Source: Prevotella sp.
GTDB taxonomy: Bacteria; Bacteroidota; Bacteroidia; Bacteroidales; Bacteroidaceae
Direction of reading: 5' to 3'
Assembly: GCA_024697405.1 (NCBI GenBank)
Contig: JAILFU010000180.1
Coordinates: 1 to 64,000 of the forward strand
Length of the DNA: 64,000 nt
Part shown: positions 31,401-41,282 of the stretch, one piece after another
How the letters are laid out: every line of letters starts with the position of its first letter
How positions within the stretch are numbered: the first letter of the stretch is position 1
Translations under genes and position numbers: made by a program
The notes under the pieces: generated by a model
Seen by the model: the letters and a program-made list of their open reading frames with translations, nothing else
Told to the model about the DNA's origin: nothing
Database searches by the model: none

Positions 31401-32868
31401 CATCGTCATCGAGGGCGGCACCATCACCGCAACGGGCGGTGAGCTGGCTGCAGGCATCGGCAGCGGTTGCTCAGCCGGAGAGACTGTCAGCGCATGTGGC
31501 AACATCACCATCACCGGCGGAACGGTCACCGCCTCATCTACGAAAGAGGCCGCCGGCATCGGCTGCGGCTCCGGAGAAACGGGCGATATACACTCTCGGT
31601 GTGGCGACATCACCATCACCGACCAGGTGAACTGCGTCACGGCCATCAGCCCCGACCGCCCCTTTGCCCTCGGCAACTCTATCAATGGCAATTGTGGCAA
31701 GGTGACCATTGGCGGCATAGAGACGGGTAGCATCATGATGTATAAATTCGTCTATAATCCCAACAGCGTGGCAGAGGGCGTGGTCAACCTGCTGACACTC
31801 AACAACGACTACGTGGCGCAGAACGGCGACATCCTCTACGGCATACTGCTAGCCGATGTCAGGATCAAGATTGCCGACGGAGCCACCGTCACCCTGCGCG
31901 ACGCCAGCATCAATAGCAAGCAAAGCCGCAATTTCACGTGGGAAGCCATCGAATGTCTGGGCGATGCCACCATCATCCTCGAAGGCGAGAACGAAGTGGT
32001 GGGTGGCGACTCAAAAGCCGGCATCTACGTGCCTGCCAACAAGACGCTCACCATCAAGGGTACTGGTTCGCTCAATGCGTCAAATGGCAACTATTTTGCA
32101 GCAGCCATCGGTGGCAGCAAAAACACTGACTGTGGCAACATCGTCATCGAGGGCGGCAACATCCATGCTGTTGGCGGACAGGGTGCTGCGGGCATAGGAG
32201 GACCCTCTGGTGGAAGGTGTGGCGACATCACCATCACTGGAGGCACCATCTATGCCGAGAGCGAAAGGTTTGGTGCCGGCATAGGCAGTGGCCGGTCAGG
32301 CTCGTGCGGAAACATCACCATCACCGGAGGCGACATCTATGCTAAGGGTGGAGAGATTGCCGCTGGCATAGGTACTGCTGCTGCCTTTAATGAAGGAGAA
32401 TCTAGCCGCTGTGGCGATATCACCATCACCGACGGAATCACCAGCGTCGTCGCAGTGGGGCCGAACGGCCTCCTTTATGGAACGAACGCACAGCTTCCCA
32501 TTGGCGCTGGTGACGGCGGCACCTGCGGCACCGTCACCATCAGCCAGAACCTGGACGACGTGATAGAGGACTACGAGGTAGATGATTACAATAAAGGTAA
32601 AAAGCGCACCCTCACCCGGAGAATCATTCCTGGTGACGTGAACGGCGACAACAAGGTGACGCCCGCCGATGCCATCATGATTCTCTACTACTACTTCGGG
32701 GTGAACCAGAATGGATTCGTCCTCGGCGCTGCCGACCTCAACGGCGACACGAAGATTACACCCGCCGACGCCATAGAGGCCCTCTACAAGTACTTCGGTG
32801 TCGGCACGGGTAACAGCAATGCACGCGCCAACCGACCGACGGCGAATGACAGCCGCGACCCGGAGTGA
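28498..32868 (+). CDS. Large secreted repeat protein (LamG-like N-terminal region, GGxxxAAGIGGG-type beta repeats, dockerin-like C-terminus)
   Basis: Repeats such as 'ITINGGVVNATGGKEAAGIGGG'; C-term 'GDVNGDNKVTPADAIMILYYYFG...ADLNGDTKITPADAIEALYKYFG'. Confidence 0.8.
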   Translation: MKKYLSLLPSVLLLIGTLAAYGQSTGVAERDVTILESIKSTGLQAFNTGYTHKANTRVVMDCEATQNTQRNWEALLGARLSDYISNAFCFFSRHYNYSASAVQDSPCFNRSGNVKSGSGFVYGERILLSCEGQTATWFRYSDQSTAVGSVTTTGTADDGKTPMFLFDLNTSATEGGLKQDNSKSVMTLYGCRIYEGETLKCDFVPARYNGKAGLYDRVNHTFSGSLTDTPFFAPDLANYERALNAIVDGHKYRVFTEVGGLKYYVTADGYLTTDMASAPAFQINKVAGYEYAYGFQLKNGNICFTNPRTYSVAALTEGHLNTADRTDGPRSDWEAQVFFLNEQGKYAIRSTNARSGDTEWSWIGCAYWTVNEGPLAEYGFDMNYVWQLEDGSVPVTVTETTTVLGGDLTYKVTGVVNLDTRLRVNGRPTLVLDKGATLNAPMGIEVSYSPEECTLTIEGSGALNAFAENGDAAIGGSRGNRCGTVIIHGGQITVNSGDNSVGIGPGQWGDVHFGYLTLGWTNPSDFVSVNSVKFYNTDRISFAEGKKFLVDGTDTEATTDNIAGQKLLPMTSDVITESTTLLGDGCTYYVNTDVTNANRIRVMGSAVLHLGEGATLTATKGFQVEDDNTLTIEGDGVLIATASTHDAAIGGGDGSGSVRDVPYGHIIINGGNVTATGGEDGAGIGGGVMNRPGTGSITINGGVVNATGGKEAAGIGGGANFWYSSPDYAECGTAGTIIINGGQVTATGGTDDSNALYAGIGRGLNGPDDGQLTLGWTLESDYLQANSYDAGTVTFAQGKFFAVYTEGTKITPENIATANGKKLVPWFEPGTIDLSALTSDRKARNGDLVTGRLSGNYKISIADGATVTLRDVTINGVSEFDDDYSRLYEWAGISCEGDATIILEGENTVKGFFAYYPGIHVPEGKTLTIKGDGSLDASSNEFAVSIDGAIDIGGAAGIGGGYMLSCGNIVIEGGTITATGGELAAGIGSGCSAGETVSACGNITITGGTVTASSTKEAAGIGCGSGETGDIHSRCGDITITDQVNCVTAISPDRPFALGNSINGNCGKVTIGGIETGSIMMYKFVYNPNSVAEGVVNLLTLNNDYVAQNGDILYGILLADVRIKIADGATVTLRDASINSKQSRNFTWEAIECLGDATIILEGENEVVGGDSKAGIYVPANKTLTIKGTGSLNASNGNYFAAAIGGSKNTDCGNIVIEGGNIHAVGGQGAAGIGGPSGGRCGDITITGGTIYAESERFGAGIGSGRSGSCGNITITGGDIYAKGGEIAAGIGTAAAFNEGESSRCGDITITDGITSVVAVGPNGLLYGTNAQLPIGAGDGGTCGTVTISQNLDDVIEDYEVDDYNKGKKRTLTRRIIPGDVNGDNKVTPADAIMILYYYFGVNQNGFVLGAADLNGDTKITPADAIEALYKYFGVGTGNSNARANRPTANDSRDPE

Positions 32869-32917
32869 ACGTAAGGGGGGCTAACCCATCCTGCTCTACA
32901 TAGGAAAAACGAAAAAC

Positions 32918-32961
32918 AGGGTGACAGAACGCCGATAAACACAGGCTTCTGTCACCCTTTT
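32918..32961 (+). terminator. Rho-independent-like terminator
   Basis: agggtgacagaa...ttctgtcacccttttc. Confidence 0.65.
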
Positions 32962-33072
32962 CGATGGTGACAGGAGGGTGACAGGAAACAATTATCAACG
33001 AATAAAGATTTCCGTCCTTTCCGAAACAACGAACACGAACACTCATGAACTCGAATTGTCGTAAGATTTTGG

Positions 33073-33230
33073 GACACAAATTGTGGAAAATTGTTGGAAA
33101 ATTTGGGGAAAGTCTTTGAACACGAATTGTGGAAAATTGTTGGAAAATTTGGGAAAAGTCTTTGAACACGAATTGTGGAAAATTGTGGGAAAATTAGGGG
33201 AAAATCTTTGGACACGAATTGTGGAAAAAT
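33073..33230. repeat. Tandem ~46-bp repeats (acacgaattgtggaaaattgttggaaaatttggggaaagtctttga)
   Basis: About 3.5 consecutive copies read directly. Confidence 0.85.
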
Positions 33231-33233
33231 CCG

Positions 33234-33480
33234 AGCTGTACCGTTGACCCAGGACTTCTCCAGCGGTAGCCACTCCCCTCCCTTCAAGGGGAGGGGCAGG
33301 GGTGGGGTCTCTAACTTTTTCCAAGGAGAAGAACAGACGATAACAGATTCGTTGAAGGGTGGGGTCTCTAACTCTTTCCAAGGAGAAGAACAGACGATAA
33401 CAGAATCGTTGAAGGGTGGGGTCTCTTACTTTTCCGAGGAGAAAACACAAACGATAACAGATTCGTTGAAAGGATATTAG
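33234..33480 (+). mobile_element. Family 1 element, copy D (truncated; internal 57-bp unit present three times)
   Basis: ccactcccctcccttcaaggggaggggcaggggtggggtctctaac plus three 57-bp units starting 33301, 33358, 33415. Confidence 0.75.
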
Positions 33481-33501
33481 TGCCCCTGCCCCGTCTTCGC
33501 C

Positions 33502-33671
33502 CCACCGTCGCTTCGTTCCCCCATTGCTTCGGCCCCCGTCGCTTCGCTCCCCAATCGCTCCGGCCCCCGTCGCATCGCTCCCCAATCGCTCCGGCCCCCG
33601 TCGCTTCGCTCCCCAATCGCTCCCTCCTCGCGATTGCCTCGCGATTGCCTCGCGATTGCCTCGCAATTACC
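33502..33671. repeat. Two adjacent tandem arrays: 31-bp unit x4, then 11-bp unit (ctcgcgattgc) x4
   Basis: ccccgtcgcttcgctccccaatcgctccgg at 31-bp spacing; ctcgcgattgc at 33627, 33638, 33649, 33660. Confidence 0.85.
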
Positions 33672-33894
33672 CTTGCGGGTAGGTGAGCACCATTCGGAGA
33701 AGTTCTTGGAGCCAAGCGGCCGCTTGGCCTTTGGCCGCTGGCAAGGCCAGAAAAGCCGAGCGAATCGTGGTGAGTTCGTTCATGGTCAGTTAATTTTGGG
33801 TTCACTCGTATGCCGTTGTCCTTTTTTTTTTGTTAATTTCTTGTCGGAAAGCAAAAAAAATACTCCTTTTGCATGCTCAAGACAAAAGAGCTAG

Positions 33895-36800
33895 ATGAAG
33901 CCCTATCCGCTGCTACAATCCCAGCTTGGTGTGCTGCTTCAGAGTATGCAGCACCCTGATTCCACGCAGTATAATCTGCCGTCCTATATTTTCATGCCCT
34001 TGTCGCTGTCGCTGCCGCGCGTTGTCCGTGCCGTTGAGACCGATGATGGGCAGCATAGCCGAGCTTCACACACGCTTTGTGGTGGGCGCCCAGGGTGAGT
34101 TGCGCCAGTGGTGCGACCTGTCGATGACTATCCCCGTGGTGAGCCGCCATTGCTCGGAAGCCGAGCTGCAAGCCTATATCAGCCGTGGCTTTGTCCGTCC
34201 GTTCCGTCTGTTCAGCGGCGAGCCGCTGTTCCGTGTGGAAGTGGTTGAGACGGAGCAGCGTCTCTGCCTGCTCTCCGACGGTCATCATGCCATCGTCGAC
34301 GGGATGTCGTTTGCCCCTATTCTGACGAGTGCTTTCGCCAGGGCTATGGAGGGCGAGGTGTTGGAACCTCAGCCGTATGGCATGTATCAGGCCGCCGAGG
34401 CCGAGGCAGCGTCGTTCGCCACGGAGTCCTACCAGCGTGCCAAGGCATACTATGCGGAGAAGTTCGCGGGGCTGAAGCTGGCCACGCTCAGCAGTCAGCG
34501 CCATGGCAGCATGGGGAAGATGGGCCGCCGCAGCGCGCTCGTCAGCCGGAGGCTGTGCGACGAGTGGTGCCAGCGGCAGGGGGTGGCCGTGAACCTCCTT
34601 TTCCAGGCCGCCTTCAGCCACGCTGTCGGTGTCCTCACCCGGCAGGAGCGCGTGGCCTATTTCACCGTGAACCACGGCCGCATGGACAAGCGCCTGCGCA
34701 GCAGTGTGGGCATGTTCGTCAGGTCGGTGCCCTTCCTGGCCGACGGCTCCGGTGACCCTACCGTCGCCGACTATATCCGTCGGCTACGCACAGAGCTGAT
34801 GAGCACCATCCGCCACGGCATATACCCCTTTACCCATTTCTGCATGGATCTCGACATGACGCCGGGCGTGATGTTCAACTTCCAGGCCATGGCCAGCATG
34901 GAGGAGCGCCTCCTGCTGGGCGACATGGAGCTGGAGGTGGTGCAGCCCGTGCGTGAGGAGATGGATGGCGACGCCGGTGTGCTGATTTTCTGCAAGGGCG
35001 ACAGCTACGAGATACGTGTGGAGTCGGGCCTTGCCATGAACAGCGAGCCGACACTGCAGATGCTGGCCGACGCCATCGGCTGCGTGGCAGGCCAGATGAT
35101 GGCCCGTCCTGACGCCCCGCTCAGCCAGATAGGCCTCATCACGCCTGAGCAGCAGCAGGCGCTGGTGCGCCTGGGGGCGGGCAAGCGCCTGCCAGTAGAC
35201 AGGGGGAAGACCTTCGTCGCGGCTTTCGAGGACTGTGCCAGGCAGATGCCCGACCGCCTGGCCGTGGCCGACGGGACAAGGAGCATGACCTACGGCGAGC
35301 TGTCGCACCGCTCCGACGTGCTGGCACACCGGCTTTCTGTCTGTGGCGTTCGTCCCAATGATTTCGTAGCCGTGATGCTCGACCGCACCGTTGACTTCCC
35401 CCTCGCCGTCATCGCCATTCACAAGGCCGGTGCCGCCTACGTGCCCATCGACCTGGAATATCCTGAGGAACGGCGGCAATACATGCTGCGCGACTGCGGG
35501 GCCAAAGTGGTCGTCGACCGTCAGTTCATCGCCGATACCGACTTTGCAGCCGAGGCATCCCCCATGAACCTGAGCACCCCCGACGGCCTGGCCTACATGA
35601 TCTACACCTCAGGCTCCACGGGCCGTCCCAAGGGTGCCGTGCTCCATCAGGCAGGACTCAGGAATGCCATCGCGTCCTTCATCCATACGATAGGGCTGAC
35701 GGCTGCCGACCGTATGGCCGCCCATCGTTCCTTCTCGTTCGATGCTCATGTGGATGATGTCTTTCCCATACTGACGCTGGGCGGCACTGTCTATATCATG
35801 CCCGAGCAGATACGCCGTGACCTCGGTGCCATCCGGCAGTTCCTGTACTCCAACCAGATTACCGTTATGGGATTAACCACGTCGCTGGCCGTGCTCCTGC
35901 TCAACGCCTACCAAGATCTGCCACTGCGCATACTGGCAGCAGGCGGAGAAAAACTGCACGACGTGTACAGCGACCACATCACCATTGTCAACAGCTACGG
36001 GCCGACAGAATGTTCGAACGACGTGTCATATTATATCATAGAGCCTGGCGAGCGACCTGACTGCTTCCCCATAGGCCGACCTGGCCCGAACAGCTGGTTC
36101 TTCTTGGTTGACCGTGACGGACGGCTGGTGCCGAGGGGAGCCGTCGGCGAGCTGTGCTTTGCCGGCATACAGGTAGGCCGTGGCTACTGGCAACAGCCAG
36201 AGCTGACGGAGGCGGCATTTACCATCTGCCCCTTCCTGCCCGTCAATGACGACGGGACACCCGTCCCCATGTATCGTACGGGCGACCTGGGCTGTTGGGA
36301 TGATGACGGCCAGATGTTATTCCTGGGCCGCAAGGACGATCAGGTGAAGGTGCACGGCTACCGCATCGAGCTGGGCGAGATAGAAGCCTGTGCCACCCGC
36401 TACGAAGGCATCAGCCAGGCAGTAGCCGTCATCACACAGGTTGGCGGCAACAACGTGCTTTGCTTATATTATACTGCCGACCGTCCCATCGACAAGACGG
36501 CATTGCGCGACCACCTCTCCGGCTCACTCGCGGAGTACATGGTGCCCATGGCCTATATGCAGCTCGACAGCTTTCCCCAAACGCCGAACGGCAAGACAGA
36601 CCGCCGCCACCTGCCTGAACCCGAGTTCATGCAGCATATCGAGAACGTGGCTCCCGCTACGGAGAAGGAATCTCTGCTGCTCCTCATTGCCCGGCAGGTG
36701 CTGGAACGTAGTGACTTCGGCACCACCGACGACCTGATAGCCTTGGGACTGACGAGCATCGGTGTCATCCGACTGGCTGTCATGGCTTCTGCCAGCGGAG

Positions 36801-37636
36801 TGAAGGTGAGCGTCAACGACCTGATGCGACAGCGCACGATAGCCCGGACGGTCAGCAGCTCAGCAGCGCCGGGATGCTGGTATAACGGCTATAGCCCCGA
36901 CAAGCCGGTGCTCGTAGTCCCCCACGGCATTGTCTATGCCATCAATATGGCGGGCAAGCTGAGCCGGTGGCAGAAGCGTTTCTCCATCTACACCATCGAA
37001 CCGACGGACGAGCATGCCGACCGGCTCTTCCACGATGCTGATTTCTGCGAAATGATCGACGCGTATGCCCAGATGCTCGACCATGACATCCCCCGTGAGG
37101 CAAGCGTCTTCGGCTTCATAGGCTACTCATGGGGAGGCGAGCAGGCTTACTGGCTGGCCCAGCGCTGGCATGAGCTGCGTGGAGCATGTCCGAACATTTA
37201 CCTTGGCGACTCCCAGATGCACGACGAGAACTACGTCAAGATGAGCGATGAGGACATCGTCAAGGAAGCAACCACTTTCGCCACCCAGCATCATATAGAC
37301 CTTAAGAAGATGGATGAGCATGCGTTGCAGGCCGCTCTGCAGCTGGCCATCAAGAAAGTCGGCACGGCCGCACAACTGCATTGCAGCCAGCCGTTCCCGA
37401 CGTACGACGGCCACGTGACGCTCTTCCAGGCGCTGAGGGGAAACTCCGACTGGGAGAGCAACCAGAAGAAGTGGCGCCGTGTGGCGCCTATGCTGAAGGT
37501 GGTGGATGTAGATGACCGCCACCTGGACTTTGTGCTTGGCGACCAGTACATAGACTTGGTGACAGAAGAGCTGTTTGGCGACTTGGACAACGAACAACAG
37601 GCCGCAGACCCGAAAACGATGAACAAGGAAGTATGA
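33895..37636 (+). CDS. Single-module nonribosomal peptide synthetase (condensation-adenylation-carrier-thioesterase), apparent frameshift at ~34036-34043
   Basis: C motif 'HHAIVDG'; A motifs 'YTSGSTGRPKGAV', 'NSYGPTE', 'YRTGDLG', 'GRKDDQVKVHGYRIELGEIE', 'NGKTDRRHLP'; carrier 'LGLTSIGVIRLA'; TE 'GYSWGGEQA'. Confidence 0.85.
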
Positions 37637-40089
37637 GGGAGATATTGGCCGAGGTCTTTGCCGTGATGAAGGGCAACAAGATGCGCATTGCGCTGACAGG
37701 ATTTTCCATTGCCTGGGGAATCTTCATCTTCATTGTGCTCATCAGCGCAGGCCGTGGCCTCATCAACGGAATGAACCTCAACTTCAAAGCTTACAACATT
37801 GGCATAGTGACGCTGACTCCCAAGGAGACGTCGCAGCCCTTCGAGGGCCGCAACCGGGGCAGCGCCGTCCGGCTCTATGAAGAGGATGCCGCAGCGTTGA
37901 AAACGCTGCTGGGCGACACGGTGGCACAGGTCATCCCCGTCGTGAGCCATGTCATTCAGGCTCGCCGTGGCAAGGAATATACGAACACCATTGTTGACGG
38001 CTATGCCCCCGGCTATGCCGTGGCACCCAACACACAGATTGTGGAGGGCCGCGACATCAACGACCTGGACATGCGTAAGCAACGTAAGGTGTGCGTCATT
38101 CCCAAAGGGCTGCGCGATGCGTTCTTCAGGGGCGACACCACATCGGTGGTGGGAAACAGCCTGCAGCTGGACGGAATCAACTTCCAGATTATCGGAGTCT
38201 ATGAACCCGTCCTGGCGTCGAATCCCTCCCGGGTCATCGTGGCCCCGCTGACCACGGTGAAGAAAATATGGTGCCCGGAGGGAGAGCTGAGCCGGCTCTG
38301 CCTGCAGACGGCCCACCTGACTACCGCTGCGCTGAACAGACAGTTCAACGACCATGTGCTCGCCCATCTGGCCGCGCTCAAGGGCTTCTCTCCGAGGGAT
38401 AAGAATGCAGTGAAGATCTACAATCTTTACGAGCTGCCCGTGCTCGTCAGCAACGTTCTGGTCGCCCTCACCATCTTCGTCGTTGTGGTGGGGCTGGCCA
38501 CGCTCCTCTCCGGCATTGTAGGCGTGTCGAACATCATGCTCATCGCCGTCAGGGAGCGTACACAGGAGATAGGCATCCGGCGGGCTATCGGTGCGAAGGC
38601 TCCCCAGATTGTGGTGCTTGTGCTTACGGAGTCGGTCATTATCTGCCTCCTGTTCGGCTATGTGGGTATGTTCTTTGGTATCGAACTGATGGAGCTGGTG
38701 TCGAAGGTGATAAGCATGACAGGCAACAGCGAGGTGTTCTACAATCCCACCGTCAGCCTGATGTACGTGCTGGCCGTGACCGGCATCATGGTCGTGGCGG
38801 GCCTCGTGGCGGGATATGTGCCAGCCAAGCAAGCCATCGCCACCAAGACCGTCGACGCGATGGCGTCGCGCCAGACCGTCAGGGTGCGCCGAGGGCAGCG
38901 TCTGATGACGGCCTTCGGCGTGTTCTGGGGCATTGTCATCCTCATGCTGCTCATAGGCAGCGGCATAGGTCTCGACCGAGGCATCATAGACAAGGTCAGG
39001 AGCTTGCCTCCCAACGAGATGTGGGTAAAGCCCCACGAGACCTCTATGGCCTACAGAGGCTTCGGGCGTGACCGCACGTGGCTGCTCAACTCGCATGACG
39101 AGGAGCTGATTCGTGAGCACTTTGGAAAGCGTGTGCTGTCATTCAGTGCCGTCAACTTTGCCGGCTACCAGAATGTGGTCAGAGGCAAGCAGACCTACCA
39201 GTACAAGGTGACGGGCGTGATGCCCGACTTTGTCAACGAGCTGCCGCAACGAGTGGCGGCAGGGCGCTTCATCAACGACATCGACATGAACGAGAAGCGC
39301 AAGGTGTGTGTCATTGGCAATCATGTGGCCGACGTGCTCTTCGAAAGCCAGGAAGCGGCTGTGGGGCAGGGGATTGAAGTGAACGGCATGGCGTTGACCG
39401 TGGTGGGCGTCACCCATTGCACCAACCGCCAGGTGAACATCGGCATCGATCTGTCGGAAAGCGTGCTGATGCCCTTGCCCACCCAGCAGGCGGCATACGG
39501 CCGAGGGAATGACATAGACCTCTGCTCAGTCATCATGGACGAAACAATTCCCGTCGAAGAGGAGAGAGAGCAGCTCGCCTCGGTCATCAAGAAGAACCAC
39601 GCCATACACCCTGATGACCAGCTGGCCATGACGCTGCTGACGGTGAACGACCAGACGCAAATGTTCGAGAACCTGTTTACCGGCACGCACATCCTCATTT
39701 GGATTGTCGGGCTGGGAACGCTGATAGCCGGTCTGATAGGCATCAGCAACATCATGCTCGTCACCGTCAGGGAACGTACGCAGGAGATTGGCATACGGCG
39801 GGCCATCGGCGCCAAGCCTCTTGACATCTGTAAGGATGTGATGCTGGAAAGTTTCATCCTGACGCTCAGCGCAGGACTGATGGGGCTATGTACAGCTGTG
39901 TGGCTGCTGGATGTCGTGGCGGGGTTTCTGCCCCAGGGCGACGATGCCGTCTTCACCCGTCCAACCATACCCTTCTGGACAGCCATCGGGTCGTTGTTTA
40001 TCTTAGTGGCAGGCGCATTGCTGGCAGGATGGATGCCCGTCCGCAGAGCGCTCGCCGTCAAGCCTATTGAGGCACTCAGGGAAGAATGA
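37633..40089 (+). CDS. Fused tandem MacB/FtsX-type ABC transporter permease
   Basis: Two copies of 'SNIML(I/V)(A/T)VRERTQEIGIRRAIGAK' in one ORF. Confidence 0.88.
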   Translation: MREILAEVFAVMKGNKMRIALTGFSIAWGIFIFIVLISAGRGLINGMNLNFKAYNIGIVTLTPKETSQPFEGRNRGSAVRLYEEDAAALKTLLGDTVAQVIPVVSHVIQARRGKEYTNTIVDGYAPGYAVAPNTQIVEGRDINDLDMRKQRKVCVIPKGLRDAFFRGDTTSVVGNSLQLDGINFQIIGVYEPVLASNPSRVIVAPLTTVKKIWCPEGELSRLCLQTAHLTTAALNRQFNDHVLAHLAALKGFSPRDKNAVKIYNLYELPVLVSNVLVALTIFVVVVGLATLLSGIVGVSNIMLIAVRERTQEIGIRRAIGAKAPQIVVLVLTESVIICLLFGYVGMFFGIELMELVSKVISMTGNSEVFYNPTVSLMYVLAVTGIMVVAGLVAGYVPAKQAIATKTVDAMASRQTVRVRRGQRLMTAFGVFWGIVILMLLIGSGIGLDRGIIDKVRSLPPNEMWVKPHETSMAYRGFGRDRTWLLNSHDEELIREHFGKRVLSFSAVNFAGYQNVVRGKQTYQYKVTGVMPDFVNELPQRVAAGRFINDIDMNEKRKVCVIGNHVADVLFESQEAAVGQGIEVNGMALTVVGVTHCTNRQVNIGIDLSESVLMPLPTQQAAYGRGNDIDLCSVIMDETIPVEEEREQLASVIKKNHAIHPDDQLAMTLLTVNDQTQMFENLFTGTHILIWIVGLGTLIAGLIGISNIMLVTVRERTQEIGIRRAIGAKPLDICKDVMLESFILTLSAGLMGLCTAVWLLDVVAGFLPQGDDAVFTRPTIPFWTAIGSLFILVAGALLAGWMPVRRALAVKPIEALREE

Positions 40090-41231
40090 ATATGAAGAAG
40101 ATACTCAAAATAATTGGTTTGTGCCTCTTGGCACTCTACGTGGGCTACACGCTCTATTATCTCTGGCAACAGTCACAGCCTGTGCCTATTGTCTATGAAC
40201 TAGTCAGTCCCGAACAGCGCACCCTGGTGAAACGCACTACCGTGGCCGGCAACATGGAAGCCCGGCGGCAGGTGGCCATCAAGCCTCAGGCCACAGGCGT
40301 CATCAGCTCGCTGCTGGTGGAACCCGGCGACAAGGTGAAGGCTGGCGACTTGATTGCCACCGTGAAGATTATCCCCGACATGGCACAGCTCAACGAGGCG
40401 AACAACGGGGTGGCATCGGCACGCATCAATCTGGCCGAGGCACAGCGTGAGTTCGACCGCACGCAGGCACTCTTCCAGGACGGAGTGGTGAGCCGTGAGG
40501 AGTATGAGAAGATGAGTACCCGTCTGGCATCGGCCCGTGAGAATGTCACCGCCGCAGAGTCGCAGGTGCAGGTCGTCACCCGAGGTCAGTCCTCACGCTC
40601 CGGAGGCGTCAGCGTCACCGACCTCCGCTCCACCATCACAGGCGTAGTTCTCAGCGTACCCGTCAAGGAGGGGGCGTCGGTCTCTGGCACCAGCGCCTTC
40701 AACGAGGGCTCGACAGTGGCGAAGATTGCCGACATGACCGACATCATCTTCCACGGCTACATCGACGAGACCGAGGTGGCACAGTTGCGCGTAGGCACCG
40801 ACATAGAGCTACACCTTGGCTCAATGGAGGATGTGACTTTCCCTGCCAGGCTCGACTACATAGCTCCTGAGGGCGTCATGCAGAACGGAGCGAAGATGTT
40901 CGAGCTGAAAGCCACGGCCATCATCCCCGACAGCGTGACCATCCGCTCGGGCTACAGCGCCAATGCCAGCATTGTGCTCGGTGCCGTGAACGATGTCCTG
41001 GCATGCGACGAGAAGGCCATCTCCTTCGAGGACGGACAACCCTACGTCTATGTGCTCACGTCTTCGCCCGACGACATCGACCACCAGCAGTTTGAACGCA
41101 GAGCCGTCACCATCGGCCTCTCCGACGGCCTGTCCGTCGAGCTGAAAAGCGGCGTGAAGAAGAGCGACCTGCTCAGAGGCAACCAAATCAAGGAGCAGTC
41201 AAAGGGTGTGGGTATAAAAATCGTCAAATAA
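40086..41231 (+). CDS. MacA/HlyD-type efflux periplasmic adaptor subunit
   Basis: 'RRQVAIKPQATGVISSLLVEPGDKVKAGDLIATVK', coiled-coil region. Confidence 0.88.
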   Translation: MNMKKILKIIGLCLLALYVGYTLYYLWQQSQPVPIVYELVSPEQRTLVKRTTVAGNMEARRQVAIKPQATGVISSLLVEPGDKVKAGDLIATVKIIPDMAQLNEANNGVASARINLAEAQREFDRTQALFQDGVVSREEYEKMSTRLASARENVTAAESQVQVVTRGQSSRSGGVSVTDLRSTITGVVLSVPVKEGASVSGTSAFNEGSTVAKIADMTDIIFHGYIDETEVAQLRVGTDIELHLGSMEDVTFPARLDYIAPEGVMQNGAKMFELKATAIIPDSVTIRSGYSANASIVLGAVNDVLACDEKAISFEDGQPYVYVLTSSPDDIDHQQFERRAVTIGLSDGLSVELKSGVKKSDLLRGNQIKEQSKGVGIKIVK

Positions 41232-41282
41232 GAGGATAATATATTGTTTCACCCAGATATGAACAGTAACAGATTTGCAGGT

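Noticed and set aside
33043-33805. Minus-strand ORFs of 207 and 145 aa rich in EAIARQSRG/GSDWGAKRRG
   Set aside because: Translations of tandem 31-bp and 11-bp repeats and of the family-1 element; no protein-like signal.
33926-34040. N-terminus MVCCFRVCSTLIPRSIICRPIFSCPCRCRCRALS of the listed 1,236-aa NRPS ORF
   Set aside because: Out-of-frame reading of the true condensation-domain start (MKPYPLLQSQLGVLLQ... at 33895); the ORF track start is an artefact of the frameshift.
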